Shown: positions 20,104-29,685, counted from the first letter of the stretch. The stretch: DNA of 64,000 nt from Candidatus Epulonipiscium sp. (GCA_012841565.1 DUUM01000299.1:1-64000); one strand, 5' to 3'. Notes: a model not told the origin generated them from the letters alone. Numbers and translations: made by a program.

Positions 20104-21381
20104 TTATTCGTAATATTCAAATTCCAAGTTATAGATACGTACTGTATTTCCTTCTTGTATTCCCGCCTCTTTAAGTGCATCAATAATACCTTTTTCACGT
20201 AAATAACTTTGGAAGAAAGCAAAGCCTTTTTCTGCATCTAAACTTGTATAGCCAATAACTTTTTCAACACCCTTACCTTCTACTAAATAGTAGTCTTCAT
20301 CTATTTTTGTAACCACAAATGGTGTAATTTCTTCTTCTTTGACCTCAACAAAATCTTCTTCAAACATAACAGGTTCATTTGGTAAGTCTATTAAGACCTT
20401 CGTTACCTCTTCTAGAAGCTCCTGAAGATTTTGGTTACCCGCTGCGGATATTGGAAATACCCTAATCCCTTTTGGCTCGAATTCTGCTTTGATTTTTTGG
20501 AAGTTTTCTTCTGAACCTTCTATATCCATTTTGTTTGCTGCTATAATTTGAGGTTTATCTTTGAGCATCTCTGGATTATATAAATCAAGTTCTTTTTTGA
20601 TTGCATAGATATCTTCTACAGGGTCTCTTCCCTCACTCCCTGAAGCATCAACCACATGAAGTAGTACTTTGGTCCGTTCAATGTGTCTTAAGAAACTATG
20701 ACCTAGCCCTACACCATCTGCTGCTCCTTCAATAAGTCCTGGGATGTCAGCCATAACAAACTCTTTGCCATATTTTGTTGTAACAACGCCCAAATTAGGA
20801 CTAAGCGTCGTAAAATGGTAGTTCGCTATTTTAGGTTGCGCATTACTGACCATAGAAAGCAGGGTGGATTTTCCAACATTAGGATACCCCACTAAACCGA
20901 CATCTGCAATCATTTTAAGCTCTAAAGTAACCGTGTATTCTTTTCCTTCTTGCCCACTTTGAGCATACTTAGGTGCTTGTCTCGTAGGCGTAGCAAAGTG
21001 TTGATTGCCTTTTCCGCCTTTTCCACCCTTTAGTAATACTCTTTTTGTATCTATTCCAAATAAGTCAGCCATAACCTGTCCAGATTTGACTTCCCTTATA
21101 ACTGTACCTTGTGGAACTTTAATAATTAAGTTTGGGGCATCCTTACCTGTGCACTGTGTCTTGCTACCGTTAGCACCTGGCATAGCCTTAAAATGCTTAT
21201 TATGGCGGAATTTCATAAGGGTATTAGTTCCAGGATCTACTTCAAAAATAATACTGCCACCTTTTCCACCATCTCCGCCATCAGGGCCACCACTTGGGAC
21301 ATATTTTTCTCTTCTAAAGGAAACGCATCCATCTCCACCTTTTCCCGAACTAATTAAAATCTGTACCCTATCTATAAACAT
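20104..21381 (-). CDS. obgE: GTPase Obg (CgtA)
   Basis: Essential GTPase of late 50S assembly and stress signalling. Gly-rich Obg fold at 1-158 (SFRREKYVPSGGPDGGDGG), G domain with GYPNVGKST, DIPGLIEGA and NKMD, and a C-terminal OCT domain (about 345-425), an arrangement typical of Firmicutes. ATG at 21381 has AAGGATGG. Confidence 0.97.
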   Translation of the reverse strand: MFIDRVQILISSGKGGDGCVSFRREKYVPSGGPDGGDGGKGGSIIFEVDPGTNTLMKFRHNKHFKAMPGANGSKTQCTGKDAPNLIIKVPQGTVIREVKSGQVMADLFGIDTKRVLLKGGKGGKGNQHFATPTRQAPKYAQSGQEGKEYTVTLELKMIADVGLVGYPNVGKSTLLSMVSNAQPKIANYHFTTLSPNLGVVTTKYGKEFVMADIPGLIEGAADGVGLGHSFLRHIERTKVLLHVVDASGSEGRDPVEDIYAIKKELDLYNPEMLKDKPQIIAANKMDIEGSEENFQKIKAEFEPKGIRVFPISAAGNQNLQELLEEVTKVLIDLPNEPVMFEEDFVEVKEEEITPFVVTKIDEDYYLVEGKGVEKVIGYTSLDAEKGFAFFQSYLREKGIIDALKEAGIQEGNTVRIYNLEFEYYE

Positions 21382-21410
21382 ATTACCATCCTTACTTATT
21401 TTAATATTAA

Positions 21411-21452
21411 TAAAACAAAAAAGGTCTCAAACAAATGTTGAAACCCCTTTTT
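21411..21452 (-). terminator. Imperfect hairpin between rpmA and obg
   Basis: Outer stem AAAAAGG (21418-21424) / CCTTTTT (21446-21452), with an imperfect inner stem. On the minus strand it is followed by a run of T. It may lower read-through from the ribosomal protein genes into obg rather than stop it. Confidence 0.5.
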
Positions 21453-21460
21453 GTATACTA

Positions 21461-21751
21461 TTAAGCTTCTTGCGCTACTGGGTATACAGAAACTTGTTTC
21501 TTATCTCTGCCCTTACGCTCGAAACTAACCTTACCATCTACTAATGCAAATAATGTATGATCTCTTCCAAGACCTACATTGTTTCCAGGATGAATTTTTG
21601 TTCCTCGTTGACGATATAAAATATTGCCCGCTAGAACGACTTGTCCATCTGCTCTTTTAGCACCTAAACGTTTAGATTCTGAGTCACGACCGTTTCGTGA
21701 TGACCCTACTCCTTTTTTAGAAGCAAAAAACTGAAGGTTTAAACGTAACAT
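21461..21751 (-). CDS. rpmA: 50S ribosomal protein L27 with cleavable N-terminus
   Basis: L27 reaches the peptidyl-transferase centre. The product begins [14 protein letters not shown]: the extension MLRLNLQFF is the Firmicutes pre-sequence removed by the protease Prp, exposing ASKKG. The ATG at 21751 follows GGAGG by 8 nt; a GTG three codons upstream overlaps that site and is unlikely. It is directly downstream of prp. Confidence 0.97.
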   Translation of the reverse strand: MLRLNLQFFASKKGVGSSRNGRDSESKRLGAKRADGQVVLAGNILYRQRGTKIHPGNNVGLGRDHTLFALVDGKVSFERKGRDKKQVSVYPVAQEA

Positions 21752-21752
21752 A

Positions 21753-22106
21753 TTATTCACCTCCTGATGAATTTTTATTTGTAATAATTTGAATGTATTT
21801 TCCGTACTGCTCTTGTATACTGTTCAATCCTAAGACCATACTTTTAAGAAGCAAAGTTGCTTCAACGGAACCTTTATTAACTTTAATGTCTGGGAAAGTA
21901 CAATGAATGTAGCCTCCCTTATCATCTTGGTCTAACAACAAAGGTTCTTGCGTAAATGAATCGATAGAATTGATTGTATTGATTGCAATCATACTTACAG
22001 CTGCACATACGATGTCCTGACCGTGATCAGCATACCCTGCATGTCCTTCTAAAACAAAACACCATAAAGCGTCTTGGTTATTGTAATGTAAGTTTATTTT
22101 AATCAT
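21753..22106 (-). CDS. prp: Ribosomal-processing cysteine protease Prp
   Basis: Cleaves the N-terminal extension of L27. The catalytic pair is His22 (EGHAGYA) and Cys34 (DIVCAAVS), the same numbering as the characterised Staphylococcus enzyme. The 117-aa length is typical. No clear Shine-Dalgarno precedes ATG 22106, which lies 8 nt after the rplU stop, so translation is likely coupled. Confidence 0.95.
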   Translation of the reverse strand: MIKINLHYNNQDALWCFVLEGHAGYADHGQDIVCAAVSMIAINTINSIDSFTQEPLLLDQDDKGGYIHCTFPDIKVNKGSVEATLLLKSMVLGLNSIQEQYGKYIQIITNKNSSGGE

Positions 22107-22114
22107 AGCATCAA

Positions 22115-22426
22115 TTAAGCGTTAATTGCTGTAATTGTAAGTTTTGTAAAAGGCTGTCTGTGACCAAGTTTTCTACTGTAAGTTTTTTTAGCTTTATATC
22201 TAAATACAGTGATTTTCTTGCCTCTACCTTCTTCAATTACTGAAGCTGTAACACTTGCTCCTTCTACAGTAGGACTTCCAACTGTAAGTGAGTCATCTTT
22301 TGATAATACTAAAACATTGTCAAAAGTAAATGTTTCACCTGCTGCAACGTGTAATTTCTCTACACGAATAACATCGCCTTCTTGAACTTTGTATTGCTTA
22401 CCACCTGTTTCAATTATTGCGTACAT
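22115..22426 (-). CDS. rplU: 50S ribosomal protein L21
   Basis: 23S rRNA-binding protein. The 103-aa product starts [14 protein letters not shown] and ends with the signature [18 protein letters not shown] at 22426 has GAGGAGG. It heads rplU-prp-rpmA and has a structured leader and strong promoter upstream. Confidence 0.98.
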   Translation of the reverse strand: MYAIIETGGKQYKVQEGDVIRVEKLHVAAGETFTFDNVLVLSKDDSLTVGSPTVEGASVTASVIEEGRGKKITVFRYKAKKTYSRKLGHRQPFTKLTITAINA

Positions 22427-22510
22427 ACGTACACCTCCTCAATCCGATACTCGCCGAATATGGTACTTAATAAAATAAGTTTTCGGAACCTCTTCGAGCG
22501 GCTAAAACAC
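22427..22510 (-). ncRNA. Candidate L21 leader (ribosomal protein autoregulatory RNA)
   Basis: Leader of about 84 nt between the promoter and rplU. On the minus strand it can form a nested stem: CTCG with CGAG, then CCGAA with TTCGG, then ACTTA with TAAGT. Known L21 leaders occupy this place in Firmicutes and are thought to be bound by L21. I could not compare it with the family model, so the assignment rests on position and foldability. Confidence 0.6.
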
Positions 22511-22516
22511 TAGGAA

Positions 22517-22545
22517 ATCATATCATGTTTTTGGATATCTGTCAA
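22517..22545 (-). promoter_or_regulatory. SigmaA promoter of rplU-prp-rpmA
   Basis: Minus strand TTGACA (22545-22540), 17-nt spacer, TATGAT (22522-22517). The -35 lies 3 nt from the end of the RNase G gene. Confidence 0.85.
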
Positions 22546-22547
22546 CA

Positions 22548-23978
22548 TTAACTCTCTTTCAAAAGAGGCTTTATGTCATACCATGTCTTATTGATGCTTT
22601 TATCCTCTGTTAGATATAGGTTTACACCATATCTTGATTGTATTTTCTCTATGAAATTAGAATTTCTTTCAATGTGCTTGATAAGTTCTAGGGTCGCCCT
22701 CATCTCAATATCTTTGTGGATACTCTCTCTTGCAATATCCCTAATATCTTTTTCAATATGGACTAGCAAGTAATCATAAGTAATCTCCATATGGGCAGTG
22801 TTACAACAATGACAGTGTTGCATAATTTGATCTTTCAATGATAAATGCTTTCTTTGCCTTGTAATCTGCACAATGCCTAGTTCCGTGATTGGATATACAC
22901 GGGTTTTGATTTTATCTTTATTAAATTCTAACTGTAGCTCCTGTATCACCTGATTTTTATGATCTTCACTCTCCATATCAATAAAATCAATAATAATAAT
23001 ACCAGACAGATTCCTAATCCTAATTTGTCTTGCACTTTCCTTAGCTGCCTGTAAGTTTGCTTTTAAGATTGTTTTATCTTTTTGCTTGATGGTTATGAGT
23101 TTGGCACTATTCACATCAATCACATTCATGGCCTCTGTTTGCTCAATTATAATATTGGCACCCGATTTGAGCCATATACGTTTTTTTAGGGCTTTTTCAA
23201 TTTCTTTGTCAATCGTATAGGCCCCATATAAATTAGTTGTATCATCTACAATTCTAACTTTATCCTGAATCTCTTTAAGATGCTTTGATAAGAAACTAAT
23301 TACTTTCTCACCCTCATCTTGATGGTTAATAACAATTTCTTTTATCCCTTGGTTTGCATATTCCCGAATAACTTTCATAGGTAGGGATGGTTCTTCGTAT
23401 AGGACCGTCTCACCCGCCGCGCCAATGCTCCTAGTTTCCACGTCTTCCCATCTTGCGATTAGTTCTTCGAGTTCTAAAGACAACCGCTCAGAGGTAGCCT
23501 TAACAGCCCCTGTTCTAACGATCACACCATAGTTGTGCGGGTTATGCTTTATAATAATATTTTTTAATCTTTTTCGTTCCTGCTCATCTTCAATTTTTTT
23601 AGATATACCAACAGTTTTTTCAAAAGGCAATAAAATAAGATATTTGCCAGATATATTAATAAAGGCTGTAACCTTAGGCCCTTTATCTCCAACGCCTTCT
23701 TTGACCACTTGCACCATCATACGCTGGTTATTTTGCAATTTTCCCTTTAATTCTTCCGGAATGTCTTTGTAATGTAAAAAAGCCTTTTTAGGGCCACCTA
23801 TTTCTATAAAGGCAGCTTTTATACCTTTTACAACATTAGAGACTTTGCCTTGATAAATAGTTCCTTGAATTTGCTTTTCATAATTATTTTCTAACAGTAT
23901 GTTGACCAGTTCATCATCTTCACAAATCGCTGCCCTTGTATAGCTAATGCCTACATCAATAATAATACTGGTTTCCAT
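22548..23978 (-). CDS. rng: Ribonuclease G/E family protein
   Basis: Endoribonuclease of the RNase E/G group. An S1 domain (GTIYQGKVSNVVKGIKAAFIEIG, about 40-65) is followed by the catalytic core with GANIIIEQTEAMNVIDVNS and the metal-binding Asp of IIIDFIDM. The zinc-link Cys pair is present in CHCCNT. About 476 aa. ATG at 23978 has AGGTG 6 nt upstream. It follows the DUF2344 gene at once (stop at 23980 side), a common Clostridia arrangement. Confidence 0.94.
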   Translation of the reverse strand: METSIIIDVGISYTRAAICEDDELVNILLENNYEKQIQGTIYQGKVSNVVKGIKAAFIEIGGPKKAFLHYKDIPEELKGKLQNNQRMMVQVVKEGVGDKGPKVTAFINISGKYLILLPFEKTVGISKKIEDEQERKRLKNIIIKHNPHNYGVIVRTGAVKATSERLSLELEELIARWEDVETRSIGAAGETVLYEEPSLPMKVIREYANQGIKEIVINHQDEGEKVISFLSKHLKEIQDKVRIVDDTTNLYGAYTIDKEIEKALKKRIWLKSGANIIIEQTEAMNVIDVNSAKLITIKQKDKTILKANLQAAKESARQIRIRNLSGIIIIDFIDMESEDHKNQVIQELQLEFNKDKIKTRVYPITELGIVQITRQRKHLSLKDQIMQHCHCCNTAHMEITYDYLLVHIEKDIRDIARESIHKDIEMRATLELIKHIERNSNFIEKIQSRYGVNLYLTEDKSINKTWYDIKPLLKES

Positions 23979-23979
23979 T

Positions 23980-24663
23980 TTATACACCTATTTTCCATAA
24001 GGGAACTAACGCATCATTTTTTAGCACAAATAACTCTTTGCGGTGAATGGTATAAACTAACTCTAAGTTGCTGTAATCTATAAAAGATGCTATAAAAAGT
24101 TTCGCATTTAAGTTTTTTCGACTTCCTGCTGCTAAGGTTACATGGATGATATAAGCTTCATCCTTTTCTTCTATTTCTAGCTCATATATAAATTCTTTTA
24201 TATTGATGATTGTTTCTTTCTGTTTACTTATTCTAGGAACAAGTATTTCCTCTTGGTTATAAAACGCATTGCTACGGGTTATAAACTCTTCACCTGCAGA
24301 ATCTTTGGTAATGGTTATGGAATAGCTTGATCCATCTATTAATGCCATACAAGTTTTACTCTCTGTTACTAGTATGTACACCTCCTGAATTCTTAATCCT
24401 TCTGGCAAAATACGATTCATCTGATTTTTTACCCATTCAGGTTCTACGTCTTGATCAAGGTGTACCTCTATATATTCTCCTTCACTGGTAATCCCTACGG
24501 ATAAGGCCTGTGCAAAATACAATAGTGAATGAGGATTAAATCCTTGGGAATACGTGACAGGTAGTTGGGCACTTTTCACCGCTCTTTGAAATAATCTCAG
24601 CAAATCTAGGTGGCCTACAAATTTAATACTGCCTTCTTTAGAAAACTTCATTCTAATCTTCAT
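23980..24663 (-). CDS. Radical-SAM-associated DUF2344 protein (TIGR03936)
   Basis: Family always found beside the TIGR03960 radical SAM protein; the role is not established. The 227-aa protein opens MKIRMKFSKEGSIKFVGHLDLL and contains SQGFNPHSLLYFAQALSVGI, both characteristic. The ATG at 24663 has GGAGGTG 6 nt upstream; the open frame further upstream lies inside the radical SAM gene and is rejected. It overlaps that gene by 11 nt, so they are translated together. A tRNA or RNA modification role has been suggested from context only. Confidence 0.92.
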   Translation of the reverse strand: MKIRMKFSKEGSIKFVGHLDLLRLFQRAVKSAQLPVTYSQGFNPHSLLYFAQALSVGITSEGEYIEVHLDQDVEPEWVKNQMNRILPEGLRIQEVYILVTESKTCMALIDGSSYSITITKDSAGEEFITRSNAFYNQEEILVPRISKQKETIINIKEFIYELEIEEKDEAYIIHVTLAAGSRKNLNAKLFIASFIDYSNLELVYTIHRKELFVLKNDALVPLWKIGV

Positions 24664-26500
24664 AGCAAACACCTCCGTTAAATGCTGTAGCACCACAACC
24701 TGAACACTTTTCTCTACAATGAGGGGTTGTCTGCTCCTGAAGCGCTTTCTTACTTTCATTTATTAAAAATGCTTTGGTTACACCAATTTCAATATGATCC
24801 CATGGAAGAATTTCGTCATAATCCCTGTGTCTATGGGCATAAAAATCCATATCAATATTCATCTCTTCAAATGCGCTAATCCAGTTTTCAAATTCAAAGA
24901 ATTCTGTCCAACTATCATAGGTAGAACCTTTTTTGTAGGCTGCATAAATACCTTCAGCGACCCTTCGGTCTCCCCTTGCAATAACGGCCTCTATGACACT
25001 TGTTTTTGAATCATGGTGATTAAATTGTATTTGCCTACGTGTAATAGCATTTCTAAGTTTATTATGTTTTTCTATAAATTCATCATAGGTGTCTTGTCCG
25101 TACCATTGAAAAGGTGTAAATGCCTTAGGAACAAAACAAGCCGTACTTAAAACTACCTTTACTGCACCTACCCGTTCAGGTTTTGGAATTTCGAAAAACT
25201 GGTCGATAATCTTTTCACCAAGCTCAGCAATTCCCTCAATGTCCTCATCTGTTTCTGTTGGAAGTCCTGTCATAAAGTATAACTTTACCCGGGTCCAACC
25301 AGCATCAAAGGCAAGTTTACACCCGTTTAAGATGTCCTCTTCACTCAGATTTTTATTAATAACATCCCGCATTCTTTGGGTGCCTGCCTCTGGCGCAAAG
25401 GTTAGGCTGCTTTTACGTACTTCTTGTACTTTTTGCATTAAGTCTACTGAAACTTTATCAATTCTAAGAGATGGCAAAGCTACACTAACCATTTCAGCAT
25501 TGCACATGTCTAGTAACCCATCCATAAATTCAGGTAGGTCTGAGTAATCGCTTGTGCTCAAAGATGCTAGTGAAATTTCCTCGTAACCTGTACTATCTAG
25601 CAAGCTTTTTGCATAAGATAAAAGCTTGTCTTTGGACTTTTCTCTTACAGGTCTGTATACGATTCCTGCTTGGCAAAAACGGCACCCTCTTAAGCACCCC
25701 CTAAACATTTCTAAAGTTACCCGATCATGCACGGCTTGGATCCAAGGGAGGATTTGCTTGTCCGGATAAAAACTCTCATTCATATCTGTAACAATTTGTT
25801 TCGTTATTTTAGGCGTTGCTTTAGGATGATTAGGCGTAAATGATGCAATTGTTCCATCTTCTTTATAGGTAACATCATAATACTTAGGTACATACATGCC
25901 ATCTACTTCTAACATTTTTTCAATAAAATCAGCTCTTTTTTCACCTGTGGCTTTATGCTCTTTATATAAATCAAATATTCTATCGTATTGAACTTCACCC
26001 TCCCCAATATAGAAAAAATCAATAAAAGGAGCTAGTGGTTCTGGGTTGTACGCACATGGCCCACCTGCTATTACAATAGGATCTTCTTCTGTTCTTTCAT
26101 TACTGTAAATAGGTATATCCCCAAGATCTAGCATATTTAAAATATTGGTATAACTCATTTCATATTGAAGTGTAAACCCAACAAAATCACTTTCCTTAAG
26201 CGGACTTTGGCTCTCTAGTGTAAATAAAGGAATCTTATGTTTTCGCATTTCTTCTTCTAAATCAACCCAAGGTGAAAATACCCGTTCACAAAACACATCT
26301 TCCCGTTGGTTAAATTGATGATATAAAATCTGCATACCTAAATGCGACATGGCAACTTCATAAACATCTGGAAAACAAAAGGCAAACCTAATATCCACTG
26401 CATTTACATCTTTAGTGTAGCTCCCTATTTCTCCGCCAATATAACGTGCTGGCTTATCTATTTGTGTTAATATGGCGTCTGGTACCATTAATTTTGGCAT
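24653..26500 (-). CDS. TIGR03960 family B12-binding radical SAM protein
   Basis: Two-part enzyme of unknown substrate. An N-terminal cobalamin-binding-like domain (about 20-190; FAFCFPDVYEVAMSHLG) precedes the radical SAM core with CxxxCxxC at Cys269, Cys273 and Cys276 (CLRGCRFC). The C-terminus has a Cys cluster, HCREKCSGCG, then GGVC. The 615 aa fits the family. ATG at 26500 has GGAGG. It is linked to the DUF2344 protein and RNase G, which points towards RNA metabolism, but this is inference. Confidence 0.92.
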   Translation of the reverse strand: MPKLMVPDAILTQIDKPARYIGGEIGSYTKDVNAVDIRFAFCFPDVYEVAMSHLGMQILYHQFNQREDVFCERVFSPWVDLEEEMRKHKIPLFTLESQSPLKESDFVGFTLQYEMSYTNILNMLDLGDIPIYSNERTEEDPIVIAGGPCAYNPEPLAPFIDFFYIGEGEVQYDRIFDLYKEHKATGEKRADFIEKMLEVDGMYVPKYYDVTYKEDGTIASFTPNHPKATPKITKQIVTDMNESFYPDKQILPWIQAVHDRVTLEMFRGCLRGCRFCQAGIVYRPVREKSKDKLLSYAKSLLDSTGYEEISLASLSTSDYSDLPEFMDGLLDMCNAEMVSVALPSLRIDKVSVDLMQKVQEVRKSSLTFAPEAGTQRMRDVINKNLSEEDILNGCKLAFDAGWTRVKLYFMTGLPTETDEDIEGIAELGEKIIDQFFEIPKPERVGAVKVVLSTACFVPKAFTPFQWYGQDTYDEFIEKHNKLRNAITRRQIQFNHHDSKTSVIEAVIARGDRRVAEGIYAAYKKGSTYDSWTEFFEFENWISAFEEMNIDMDFYAHRHRDYDEILPWDHIEIGVTKAFLINESKKALQEQTTPHCREKCSGCGATAFNGGVCYED

Positions 26501-26528
26501 TGTTTTTCCTCCGTAATTTATAACTTAT

Positions 26529-26897
26529 TTAAAATATCTCATCATCAACTATAATCAAAGGTATTTCTTCATCATTCTTTTCCCTGCTTATAACCTCTTG
26601 GCTCTTAGGGCTTATTTTATCCGTCAGTATAACCATTCCGTCTTTAGCGCCTTGGGCTATTTCCTTTAGTGATGGCGAGTATGTAATAATTGTTTTCACC
26701 TTGTCTACACTCTCATTAACCTTTGGAAGTCCTAATAACTGTGCCCCAAATATAACACTCACAATAATGGCGCAAATGATAAACTGAGTCAAAAATGCCT
26801 CCATTAACTTTTTTCTAAATGGTTGCTGCTCTTGTACCTCGTACTTTGATGGGCGTCTTCTTGGATAAGTATTCTTTGGGTACGTATTTGCTTTCAT
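26529..26897 (-). CDS. Small single-pass membrane protein, unknown function
   Basis: I do not recognise this 122-aa protein. A basic cytoplasmic N-terminus (PRRRPSKYEVQEQQPFRKK) precedes one membrane segment at about 36-54 (FIICAIIVSVIFGAQLLGL), then an outward region of about 65 residues rich in Lys and Glu, ending IPLIIVDDEIF. ATG at 26897 has AAAGGGAG 6 nt upstream. It occupies the place where many Clostridia carry spoIVFA/spoIVFB, between mgsA and the TIGR03960 gene. It resembles the anchor half of SpoIVFA without its M23 domain, but that is a guess. Confidence 0.75.
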   Translation of the reverse strand: MKANTYPKNTYPRRRPSKYEVQEQQPFRKKLMEAFLTQFIICAIIVSVIFGAQLLGLPKVNESVDKVKTIITYSPSLKEIAQGAKDGMVILTDKISPKSQEVISREKNDEEIPLIIVDDEIF

Positions 26898-26979
26898 AAA
26901 CATCTCCCTTTACATAGTTTGTACATATATATTAGGAAATCTCTATATTTATTACTTTTTTGCCCTATAAACGCAGTAA

Positions 26980-27020
26980 AACTTACTTCAAATGTGAGTA
27001 GCTAGCATTTAAAGTAAGTT
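26980..27020 (-). terminator. Hairpin after mgsA
   Basis: Outer stem AACTTACTT (26980-26988) / AAGTAAGTT (27012-27020), inner stem AAATG / CATTT. Six nt after the mgsA stop, followed by TTTTAC on the minus strand. It is probably the end or an attenuator of the large mreB-to-mgsA transcript. Confidence 0.6.
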
Positions 27021-27025
27021 CTTTT

Positions 27026-27421
27026 TCACCTCATCATGTCTCTCCAACCTAAGTCGCCTCGCTCTAGTGCTTTAATAAGTAACTCTGCTGTAGCTAAGTT
27101 CGTACCGATTGGTATGTTGTGAACATCACATAATCGTATCAGTTCTCCAAGACCTGGCTCATGAGGCTGCTGGGAAACTGGATCACGTAAAAAGATAACC
27201 AAGTCTAGTTGGTTATGAGCTATTTGTGCACCCACTTGTTGAACACCACCCAAGTGCCCTGCCAGGTATTTGTATACATTTAAATTTGTAGCTTCCTCTA
27301 TTAATCTACCTGTGGTTCCCGTTGCATATAACGTATGTTTTGATAATATGTGTTTATATGCGATTGTAAAGTTTTCCATTAGCGTTTTCTTTGAATCATG
27401 CGCAATTAATCCTATATTCAT
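27026..27421 (-). CDS. mgsA: Methylglyoxal synthase
   Basis: Converts dihydroxyacetone phosphate to methylglyoxal, a bypass of lower glycolysis. The 131-aa protein begins [12 protein letters not shown] and contains ATGTTGRL (phosphate binding), [13 protein letters not shown] and LVIFLRDP with the catalytic Asp. ATG at 27421 has GGGAGG. It stands 12 nt after rodA; the link of mgsA with cell-shape genes is common in Clostridia. Confidence 0.97.
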   Translation of the reverse strand: MNIGLIAHDSKKTLMENFTIAYKHILSKHTLYATGTTGRLIEEATNLNVYKYLAGHLGGVQQVGAQIAHNQLDLVIFLRDPVSQQPHEPGLGELIRLCDVHNIPIGTNLATAELLIKALERGDLGWRDMMR

Positions 27422-27433
27422 CTCTATTCCTCC

Positions 27434-28555
27434 CTAAAACATTGTGATTTCTTCTCTTATTCCTACATTAAGAACTAGACCAATCCCGATCATATTTGCA
27501 ATCAGTGAACTTCCACCTGCACTTACAAAAGGAAGCGGTAATCCTGTATTAGGTAGTAAATCTGTAACAACACCTATATTTATAAAAACTTGAAAAGCCA
27601 GGGTGACCATATACGTGGATACAATTAGTTTGCCGAGCAAATCTGGCGCACCTCTTGCAATCCAAAAACCTCTTGCAATTAAAAGAATAAAAAGTCCAAG
27701 AACCGTCATACTTCCAACAAATCCCAATTCCTCTCCAATAACTGCAAAAATAAAATCTGTATGGGGCTCTGGTAAATAATTAAGCTGACTGACGGTTCCC
27801 TCATATAAGCCTTTTCCATGTAATCCACCAGATGCAATAGCATGTACAGATTGTTTTGTTTGCATTCCTGCCTCAGAGTTATCTTCCCCGTGCAATGTTT
27901 CCATTATACGATTTCTTTGATAATCTCGCAATATGACTTGGTCCGGATTTTGAATATACAAAAACAGAGCAAGCATAATTGGAACACCTATAATTATAGC
28001 TCCAGCAATATATTTATAATCAATATTACCTATATACAATTCTATCACTAATATTACGAGTATGACAATGCTTGTTGATAAATCCGGTTGCATTAATATC
28101 ATCGCAAAAGGAATTATTGTATACACTATCACAAGTATTAGCACATATGGCTTATTAAGCTTATACTGATATTTATCTATTATTTTAGATAAACAAATCA
28201 CCATAATGATTTTGGCCAATTCGGAAGGTTGCAATGTCATAAATCCAAGGTTAATCCACCTTGCCGCCCCGCCGCCCTCGTGTCCGCCTACAAGAACAAT
28301 TCCAAGTAGAATAATATTAACAATATATAGGGGGATATGAAACGTTGCTATAATATGATAATCAATGAGTGTTGCTATAGTCATTAGGATAAATCCTGCT
28401 GTAAAAAATAATATTTGTTTTTTAACGTGAATCAAAGAACCCCCTACGTGAACCTTCGTAGCACTCCCAATAGCCATAATGCTTATTCCTACTAAGATAC
28501 ATAGAATTAATAGCATACCTATATCAATTTTTTTAATGTCATCTCTATTAATCAT
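27434..28555 (-). CDS. rodA: SEDS-family glycan polymerase RodA
   Basis: Polymerises lipid II into glycan strands for cell elongation, in partnership with PBP2. About ten membrane segments across 373 aa. SEDS signatures include the Trp-Ile stretch ARWINLG with LQPSELAKI, and YLPEPHTDFIFAVIGEELGF. ATG at 28555 has AGAGG. It lies 34 nt after minE. The cognate PBP2 is in the same cluster, which favours RodA over FtsW or SpoVE. Confidence 0.94.
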   Translation of the reverse strand: MINRDDIKKIDIGMLLILCILVGISIMAIGSATKVHVGGSLIHVKKQILFFTAGFILMTIATLIDYHIIATFHIPLYIVNIILLGIVLVGGHEGGGAARWINLGFMTLQPSELAKIIMVICLSKIIDKYQYKLNKPYVLILVIVYTIIPFAMILMQPDLSTSIVILVILVIELYIGNIDYKYIAGAIIIGVPIMLALFLYIQNPDQVILRDYQRNRIMETLHGEDNSEAGMQTKQSVHAIASGGLHGKGLYEGTVSQLNYLPEPHTDFIFAVIGEELGFVGSMTVLGLFILLIARGFWIARGAPDLLGKLIVSTYMVTLAFQVFINIGVVTDLLPNTGLPLPFVSAGGSSLIANMIGIGLVLNVGIREEITMF

Positions 28556-28589
28556 GTAATCCTCTAGCCTCCAAGCAATTTTCTAATTT

Positions 28590-28868
28590 TTATCCTTGTT
28601 TTTTAATGCTTTTTATCGGAATATTAGCAGACAGGACAGGTGATTTCTTATGGGTCTCATCTGTTTCCATAGCTGCAATTTCAATATTAAATTCATCATT
28701 GTCAATATCTACATACTTCGAAATAACAGCAATAATATCAGCCTTCATCATCTCCAAAAGTTCTGTTGAACAATTCATCCTATCATGAATAAGCAATAAT
28801 TTTAACCTATCCTTAGCCGCTTCACCTGATTGTTCTTTACGACCAAACAACTTCATTATATCAAACAT
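28590..28868 (-). CDS. minE: Cell division topological specificity factor MinE
   Basis: Releases MinD from the membrane and drives pole-to-pole oscillation. 92 aa with RLKLLLIHDRM in the MinD-binding region and a C-terminal dimerisation domain. It is the third gene of minC-minD-minE. ATG at 28868 has GGAGGG 9 nt upstream. Confidence 0.95.
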   Translation of the reverse strand: MFDIMKLFGRKEQSGEAAKDRLKLLLIHDRMNCSTELLEMMKADIIAVISKYVDIDNDEFNIEIAAMETDETHKKSPVLSANIPIKSIKKQG

Positions 28869-28887
28869 TTACATCACCCTCCCCTAA

Positions 28888-29685
28888 TTAGTTGCCAAAT
28901 CCAAACATTTTCTTTAATTTCCCTACAAAATTATTATTAACATCTAAATCTAAAAAGTCTATTTCCTTACCGTCAATTCTAGCCGCAATATTACGAAACG
29001 CATTACCTGCAAGAGAATTAGTATCACACACAGCCGGTTCACCTCTATTGGTTGTTGTTACAACGAACTCATCATCTGGAACAACACCAATTAAGTCGAT
29101 TGCTAAAATCTCAACAACATCCTCTATAGCCATCATGTCGCCACGTTTTACCATATTCATTCTTACCCGGTTGATAACAAGCTGTGGATTTCTAATTTCA
29201 TTAGCTTCCAACATACCAATAATACGATCTGCATCTCTAACAGCAGATATTTCTGGTGTTGCAATAACAATAGCCCGATCAGCCCCTGCAATAGCATTTT
29301 TAAATCCCTGCTCGATGCCCGCCGGACAGTCAATAATCACATAGTCAAAATCCTCTTTTAATTGTTCACATAGCTTCTTCATCTGTTCAGGGTTTATAGC
29401 ATCTTTATCTCTCGTTTGTGCTGCCGGCATTAAGAAAAGTCCATCATACCTTTTATCTTTAATTAATGCTTGTTTAACCCTACATCGACCTTCTATGACA
29501 TCCACTAAATCGTATATAATACGGTTTTCTAGCCCCATAACAACATCTAAATTCCTAAGGCCTATATCAGCATCCATAAGTACAACTTTATAACCTAATA
29601 GACTAAGTGCCGTTCCAATATTAGCGGTTGTTGTTGTTTTACCTACCCCGCCCTTACCTGAAGTAATAACTATTACTTGGCTCAT
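28888..29685 (-). CDS. minD: Septum site-determining ATPase MinD
   Basis: Membrane-cycling ATPase. Deviant Walker A GKGGVGKTTT near the N-terminus, DADIGLRNLD (switch region), and VIIDCPAG as Walker B. The C-terminus KLKKMFGFGN is the amphipathic membrane-targeting helix. 265 aa, normal. It is 35 nt after minC. Confidence 0.98.
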   Translation of the reverse strand: MSQVIVITSGKGGVGKTTTTANIGTALSLLGYKVVLMDADIGLRNLDVVMGLENRIIYDLVDVIEGRCRVKQALIKDKRYDGLFLMPAAQTRDKDAINPEQMKKLCEQLKEDFDYVIIDCPAGIEQGFKNAIAGADRAIVIATPEISAVRDADRIIGMLEANEIRNPQLVINRVRMNMVKRGDMMAIEDVVEILAIDLIGVVPDDEFVVTTTNRGEPAVCDTNSLAGNAFRNIAARIDGKEIDFLDLDVNNNFVGKLKKMFGFGN

